From NCBI GenBank assembly GCA_014729495.1, contig WJJV01000026.1, positions 1 to 8,336 of the forward strand: 8,336 nt of DNA. The letters run 5' to 3'. Every line of letters begins with the position of its first letter. Position 1 is the stretch's first letter. Positions 4,835-8,336 of this stretch are shown in pieces. Position numbers and translations under genes: made by a program. This DNA comes from Candidatus Woesearchaeota archaeon. GTDB taxonomy: Archaea > Nanobdellota > Nanobdellia > Woesearchaeales > UBA12501. The notes under the pieces were generated by a model. It had not been told where the DNA came from. It did not search any database and saw only the letters and a program-made list of their open reading frames with translations.

Positions 4835-6070
4835 ATGTACAAGATAACCAAGGTAAATGCCAGGGAGATACTTGATTCTAGAGGCAATCCCACAGTGGAG
4901 GTTGATGTATACACAGATAAGTTCTTTGCGCGCGAGGAGATCCCCAGCGGAGCCTCCACTGGAGTGCATGAGGCAGTTGAGCTTAGAGACGGCACAAAGA
5001 GATACATGGGCAAGGGAGTCCAGCATGCTGTCAAGAATGTCAACAAGAATATAGCAAAGAAGCTCAAGGGAATGGATGTCAGGCACCAGAAAGATATCGA
5101 TGATATGATGCTTGAGCTTGACGGCACCCATAATAAGGCGAACCTGGGAGCCAATGCAATGCTCGGAGTGAGCCTTGCCTGCGCAAGATGCTCATCAAAA
5201 GCCCAGAAGATCCCCCTATATAAGCTGATGGGAGGAAAGAATGTCATGCCCCTGCCTTTCATGAACATAATAAACGGAGGAAAGCATGCTGATAATTCAC
5301 TCTCATTCCAGGAATTCATGATAGTGCCAAAGGCAAAGTCATTTGAGGAGAGGCTCAGGCTAGGAGCAGAGACCTATCATCTGCTGAAGAAGGTGATACA
5401 GAAGCATTATGGAAAAGATTCCACAAATGTGGGTGATGAAGGGGGATTTGCGCCGAACCTCAAGAGCGAGCTTGAGGCACTGCATCTGCTCATGGAAACA
5501 GTGGAATCACTCGGACATGAGAAAGAGATAAGGTTTGCGATAGATGCAGCAGCCTCTGAGTTCTACAGCAAAGGTAAATACATGTTCGGAGGCAAGGAGA
5601 GAGAAGCAGAAGATATGATAGATGTGTACAATTCAATAATAAAGGATTATCCGATAATATCACTGGAAGACCCTTTTGCGCAGGATGACTTCTCAGCATG
5701 GTCTGAGTTCATGAAGTCAGCAAAGATACAGATAGTCGGAGATGACCTTCTTGTGACAAATCCAAGAAGGATAAACATGGCTCTTGAGAGGAAGCTCTGC
5801 AATGCCCTATTGCTCAAGGTAAACCAGATAGGCACCCTTACTGAGGCAATCACTGCAGCAAAGCTCGCGCTTGAGAATGACTGGCATGTCATGGTAAGCC
5901 ACAGGTCAGGAGAGACTATAAGCTCTTTCATCTCAGACCTCGCAGTAGGGCTGGGCTGCGGACAGATAAAAGCAGGAGCGCCATGCAGGGGAGAGCGGCT
6001 TTCAAAATACAACCAGCTGCTGAGGATAGAGGAAGAGCTGGGCAAGAGAGCGAAGTACACGAGATTCTGA
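4835..6070 (+). CDS. eno: Enolase (2-phosphoglycerate dehydratase)
   Basis: Cytoplasmic glycolytic enzyme converting 2-phosphoglycerate to phosphoenolpyruvate with Mg2+; 411 residues, full length. All catalytic landmarks are present (yeast equivalents in brackets). The mobile loop is SGAST 38-42 (S39), with H151 (H159), E160 (E168) and E202 in DEGG (E211). The metal ligands are D237 (D246), E278 in SLEDPF (E295) and D303 in GDDLLVTNP (D320). K328 in KVNQIG (K345), H356 in SHRSGET (H373) and K379 in GQIKAG (K396) complete the site. The C-terminal signature KYNQLLRIEEELG is intact. Minor deviations are ETISSF where ETEDTF is usual, and IKAGAP for IKTGAP. First gene of a likely operon: rpiB starts 37 nt after the stop. 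The ATG is supported by a Shine-Dalgarno site. Confidence 0.97.
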   Translation: MYKITKVNAREILDSRGNPTVEVDVYTDKFFAREEIPSGASTGVHEAVELRDGTKRYMGKGVQHAVKNVNKNIAKKLKGMDVRHQKDIDDMMLELDGTHNKANLGANAMLGVSLACARCSSKAQKIPLYKLMGGKNVMPLPFMNIINGGKHADNSLSFQEFMIVPKAKSFEERLRLGAETYHLLKKVIQKHYGKDSTNVGDEGGFAPNLKSELEALHLLMETVESLGHEKEIRFAIDAAASEFYSKGKYMFGGKEREAEDMIDVYNSIIKDYPIISLEDPFAQDDFSAWSEFMKSAKIQIVGDDLLVTNPRRINMALERKLCNALLLKVNQIGTLTEAITAAKLALENDWHVMVSHRSGETISSFISDLAVGLGCGQIKAGAPCRGERLSKYNQLLRIEEELGKRAKYTRF

Positions 6071-6096
6071 CACTATCGACACAATCCATGGCATAT

Positions 6097-6101
6097 GAGG
6101 G
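6097..6101 (+). promoter_or_regulatory. Shine-Dalgarno site deciding the rpiB start
   Basis: GAGGG ends 6 nt before the ATG at 6108. It supports this start and therefore the N-terminal extension of the protein, which has no other in-frame ATG close to the core domain. Confidence 0.55.
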
Positions 6102-6107
6102 ATATAC

Positions 6108-6587
6108 ATGAGAAAGAGAGCAGGAATTAAAGATAAGAAAGTTGATGAAGGATTCATAGTCATAGGATCAGACCATGCAGGACTTAAGCTTAAGGAGAAG
6201 ATAAAAGACCATCTCATAAGCAGGAAGAAGAACATAGTTGATGCTGGCGCTTACAGCAAGACAGCTGTTGACTATCCAGACTATGCTGACAAGGTAACAG
6301 GCATAGTGAAGAAAAAGAAGAAGGCAAAAGGAATACTGATATGCGGCACTGGCACAGGCATGTGCATGGCAGCGAACAGGAAGAGAGGCATAAGGGCTGC
6401 TGTTGGCTATGACACATACTCAGCAAAGATGTCAAGAAATGACAATGATGCAAATGTTCTGTGCCTCAGGGGAAGGAACATAAAGATAAAGGATCAGCTT
6501 AAGATTGTGGATACATGGCTCAGAGCCGACTTCTCAGCAAAGAAGAGGCATGAGAGAAGGATAAACAAGCTTGATTCAATAAGATGA
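6108..6587 (+). CDS. rpiB: Ribose-5-phosphate isomerase B (RpiB/LacAB family)
   Basis: Predicted to interconvert ribose-5-phosphate and ribulose-5-phosphate; 159 residues. Family motifs: IGSDHAG (19-25), DYPDYAD (55-61), GILICGTGTGM (75-85) with the catalytic cysteine C79 (Cys66 in E. coli), AANRKRGIRAA (88-98), NDANVL (113-118) and the phosphate-binding RHERR (147-151). About 13 extra basic residues (MRKRAGIKDKKVD) precede the usual start of the domain. Position 112 is Asp where E. coli-type enzymes have His (SRQHND; here SRNDND), the residue implicated in opening the furanose ring. The usual GG before RHxxR is KK. A related aldose-phosphate isomerase activity is therefore possible, but the neighbouring rpe supports a pentose-phosphate role. 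Most archaea with this step use the unrelated RpiA. Confidence 0.88.
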   Translation: MRKRAGIKDKKVDEGFIVIGSDHAGLKLKEKIKDHLISRKKNIVDAGAYSKTAVDYPDYADKVTGIVKKKKKAKGILICGTGTGMCMAANRKRGIRAAVGYDTYSAKMSRNDNDANVLCLRGRNIKIKDQLKIVDTWLRADFSAKKRHERRINKLDSIR

Positions 6588-6629
6588 GCATCGCAATCAA
6601 TAATCAGATAGATCAGGAAGAGTGAGATC

Positions 6630-7271
6630 ATGGAATATGAGATAATACCTTCAATACTGGAAGTGAGGGATGATGCACAGAAGAATCTTGACATGATAAA
6701 AGATGCTGTGAAAAGCGTACATATAGATGTTATGGACGGAATATTCGTCGATGACAAGACATTTGGTGTTGATGAAGTAGTGGAGCTCAACACAGACCTC
6801 AGGATGATAGTCCATCTCATGACAGTTGACCCTCACCATCTTGTGCCAGAGTATGCTCTTGCAGGAGCAGATACAATAATATTCCATGTTGAGACTGCAA
6901 AGGATCCTGAAGCAACAATAAAGCTGATAAAGAAAGACCAGTGCAGAGCAGGCATATCCCTGAGACCAGGCACATCACTTGAGAAGATAAAGCCTTTTCT
7001 TGATGATCTGGATATAGTGCTTGTGATGACTGTAGAGCCCGGCAGAGGAGGCCAGGAGATAATGCCTGACATGCTCCTGAGGGTAAAAGAGCTGCGAAGA
7101 ATTGCTCCTGATATGGACATAATGGTTGATGGAGGCATTGATGAGAACACCATCAGGGCAGCAAAGGAGATGGGAGCCAATATGTTTGTTGCCGGAAGCG
7201 CGATATTCGGCAGTAAAAAAGAGAAGAATCCTGTAAAGGAAATAGAGAAACTAAGGTCTGCTATTGAGTAA
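6630..7271 (+). CDS. rpe: Ribulose-phosphate 3-epimerase
   Basis: Cytoplasmic (beta/alpha)8-barrel enzyme interconverting ribulose-5-phosphate and xylulose-5-phosphate; 213 residues, slightly shorter than the roughly 220-residue bacterial enzymes. Visible motifs: PSIL (7-10); VHIDVMDGIFV (30-40) with metal ligands H31 and D33; VHLM (61-64) with H62; FHVE (85-88); AGISLRPGT (107-115); VLVMTVEPGRGGQ (130-142, NPGFGGQ in bacteria); VDGGI (166-170) with catalytic D167; and VAGSAIF (187-193) for phosphate binding. It starts 42 nt after rpiB, behind a purine-rich GGAAGAGTGAGATC, and is the last gene of the eno-rpiB-rpe group. An allulose-6-phosphate epimerase is a less likely alternative. No strong terminator follows within the 93-nt gap to the next gene. 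Confidence 0.93.
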   Translation: MEYEIIPSILEVRDDAQKNLDMIKDAVKSVHIDVMDGIFVDDKTFGVDEVVELNTDLRMIVHLMTVDPHHLVPEYALAGADTIIFHVETAKDPEATIKLIKKDQCRAGISLRPGTSLEKIKPFLDDLDIVLVMTVEPGRGGQEIMPDMLLRVKELRRIAPDMDIMVDGGIDENTIRAAKEMGANMFVAGSAIFGSKKEKNPVKEIEKLRSAIE

Positions 7272-7331
7272 GCACAGATCATAGAGTGTCTGATTCTTCA
7301 ATTGACATCCAGATAGCTGTCAGGCTAAACC

Positions 7332-7344
7332 AAAAACTATATAA
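7332..7344 (+). promoter_or_regulatory. BRE/TATA promoter of the OB-HD exoribonuclease gene (leaderless)
   Basis: AAAAAC precedes TATATAA at 7338-7344. The box centre is about 24 nt upstream of the first ATG (7365), so the mRNA probably begins at the start codon; there is no Shine-Dalgarno sequence. This marks a new transcription unit after rpe. Confidence 0.72.
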
Positions 7345-7364
7345 CCTACCTGATTTCTCATAAG

Positions 7365-8336
7365 ATGATGGAAAACCAAAGATTCAGGAGAAAGAAGCCG
7401 ATCTCAGATATCAGGGAAGGCGAGCTCGTTGATGACATATTTGTAGTCAAGATAAAGAGAGGTATCCAGAAATATGCCAAAGGATGGGTATTCACGCTGC
7501 TGCTCTCAGACCAGACAGGATCGACAATAGAATACAAATTCTGGGGACCTGATGAGGAGCAGAGGGTAAGGAATCTTTACGAAGCTGTCAAGCAGGATTC
7601 TGTCATAAGAGTCCAGGGAAAGGTCTCAGATTATAACAATAAGCTGCAGATAGCCACAAATGATCCTTTGGGCATCCAGATACTCTCTCCAGACCAGTAT
7701 GACCCTTCAGAGTTCATAAAGCCTCCAAAGGGAGATATCGACAAGATGTATAACGGGCTGAAGGAGTCGATAAACTATGTCAAGAACCCAGAGATAAAGG
7801 ATCTTTTGACAAGCATATTCACAGACACTGACTTTGAGGAGAAGTTCAAGACGCATCCAGGAGCTATAGAGATACATCACAACTGGAAAGGCGGGCTTCT
7901 CCAGCATACAATTGAGGTGCTGAACTACTGCATCCTCAGCCACAAGCAGTTCCCTGACCTTGACAAGGACCTGCTCATAGCAGGGGCTCTCCTGCATGAC
8001 ATAGGAAAGATGGAAGAGCTTGAGACAACCACAAGGATAAAGGCAACAGACAAGGGCCAGCTCATAGGTCATCTTCCGATGAGCGTCATTTTCGTTGAGA
8101 AGAGGATCAATGCAATCCCTGGATTTGACAGCAATCTCAGGCACAAGCTATTGCATATGATGGCAAGCCATCACGGCAGACTTGAGTATGGAAGCCCGAA
8201 AGAGCCTATGATACCTGAGGCAGTTGCATTATATTATGCTGATGAGATGTCTGCAAAGATAGCAGAGATGACAGAATTCGTGACAGAATCAAGAAAGCAC
8301 ACTGAGGACAGCTTCATGTTCAGCAGAAGAAACCAA
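7365..8336 (+). CDS. YhaM-like 3'-5' exoribonuclease, OB-fold plus HD domain (3' partial)
   Basis: 324 codons are visible, open to the window edge. B. subtilis YhaM is about 314 residues, so nearly the whole protein is present. Residues about 14-110 form an OB-fold nucleic-acid-binding domain (LVDDIFVVKIKRG, LLLSDQTGS, YKFWG, VIRVQGKV). Residues about 165-310 form an HD phosphohydrolase domain with H181 (LLQHTIEV), H211-D212 (LLHDIGK), H236 (LIGH), H269-H270 (SHHG) and D293 (YADEMSAK) as probable metal ligands. SHHGRLEYGSPKEP is close to the YhaM signature. The predicted role is 3'-to-5' degradation of RNA or single-stranded DNA in the cytoplasm. Two adjacent ATGs (7365, 7368) could serve as start; the first fits the promoter spacing. 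The family is best known from Firmicutes, which makes this archaeal context notable. Confidence 0.88.
   Translation, partial: MMENQRFRRKKPISDIREGELVDDIFVVKIKRGIQKYAKGWVFTLLLSDQTGSTIEYKFWGPDEEQRVRNLYEAVKQDSVIRVQGKVSDYNNKLQIATNDPLGIQILSPDQYDPSEFIKPPKGDIDKMYNGLKESINYVKNPEIKDLLTSIFTDTDFEEKFKTHPGAIEIHHNWKGGLLQHTIEVLNYCILSHKQFPDLDKDLLIAGALLHDIGKMEELETTTRIKATDKGQLIGHLPMSVIFVEKRINAIPGFDSNLRHKLLHMMASHHGRLEYGSPKEPMIPEAVALYYADEMSAKIAEMTEFVTESRKHTEDSFMFSRRNQ

Noticed and set aside
4729..5319. 196-residue antisense frame opposite eno
   Set aside because: It overlaps a certain enolase gene and only reflects its codon bias; no start signals or recognisable motifs.
7707..8144. 145-residue antisense frame opposite the exoribonuclease
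   Set aside because: It is a shadow of the HD-domain coding sequence, which carries clear family motifs on the + strand.

Overview
The window looks like part of an archaeal chromosome, most likely from a DPANN-type lineage such as Woesearchaeota or Pacearchaeota; the lineage is an inference. The supports are a small DUF131 (TIGR00304-type) membrane protein, a family I know only from archaea; BRE/TATA-box promoters about 25 nt upstream of leaderless start codons; an oligo-T terminator; arginine codons that are almost all AGA/AGG, with frequent ATA; and a very large, sequon-rich surface protein ending in one membrane anchor. Cytoplasmic proteins are lysine-rich rather than acidic, so this is not a salt-in halophile.

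Layout, all genes on the + strand. (1) 1-3582: the 3' 1193 codons of a giant modular cell-surface protein built from repeated Ig-like beta-sandwich modules (PKD-like, cadherin/Ig-like and a third repeat type). It carries a dockerin-like double calcium loop, an Asp-rich stalk, a C-terminal transmembrane helix and a short acidic tail. (2) 3583-4404: about 820 bp without a credible gene but dense in structure. It holds an oligo-T terminator, four tandem ~81-bp units each centred on a hairpin (with compensatory changes between copies), a 128-nt inverted-repeat element that folds into a three-way junction with tandem G-A pairs, a 37-nt direct repeat and a further small hairpin. (3) 4405-4656: the DUF131 gene with its own promoter. 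(4) 4835-7271: a probable operon eno-rpiB-rpe, linking lower glycolysis with the non-oxidative pentose phosphate branch; internal genes have Shine-Dalgarno sites and gaps of 37 and 42 nt. (5) 7365-8336: a YhaM-like OB-fold/HD 3'-5' exoribonuclease gene with a leaderless-type promoter, running off the right edge.

The metabolic genes are mostly ordinary. RpiB is the exception, with Asp where the family's ring-opening His normally sits. RpiB and Rpe would interconvert ribose-5-P, ribulose-5-P and xylulose-5-P, and enolase makes PEP.

The best candidates for something undescribed are in the non-coding island: the covarying tandem hairpin array and the three-way-junction element. The dockerin-like domain in a membrane-anchored archaeal surface protein is also worth following. 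All calls come from reading the sequence; no database search or folding software was run.
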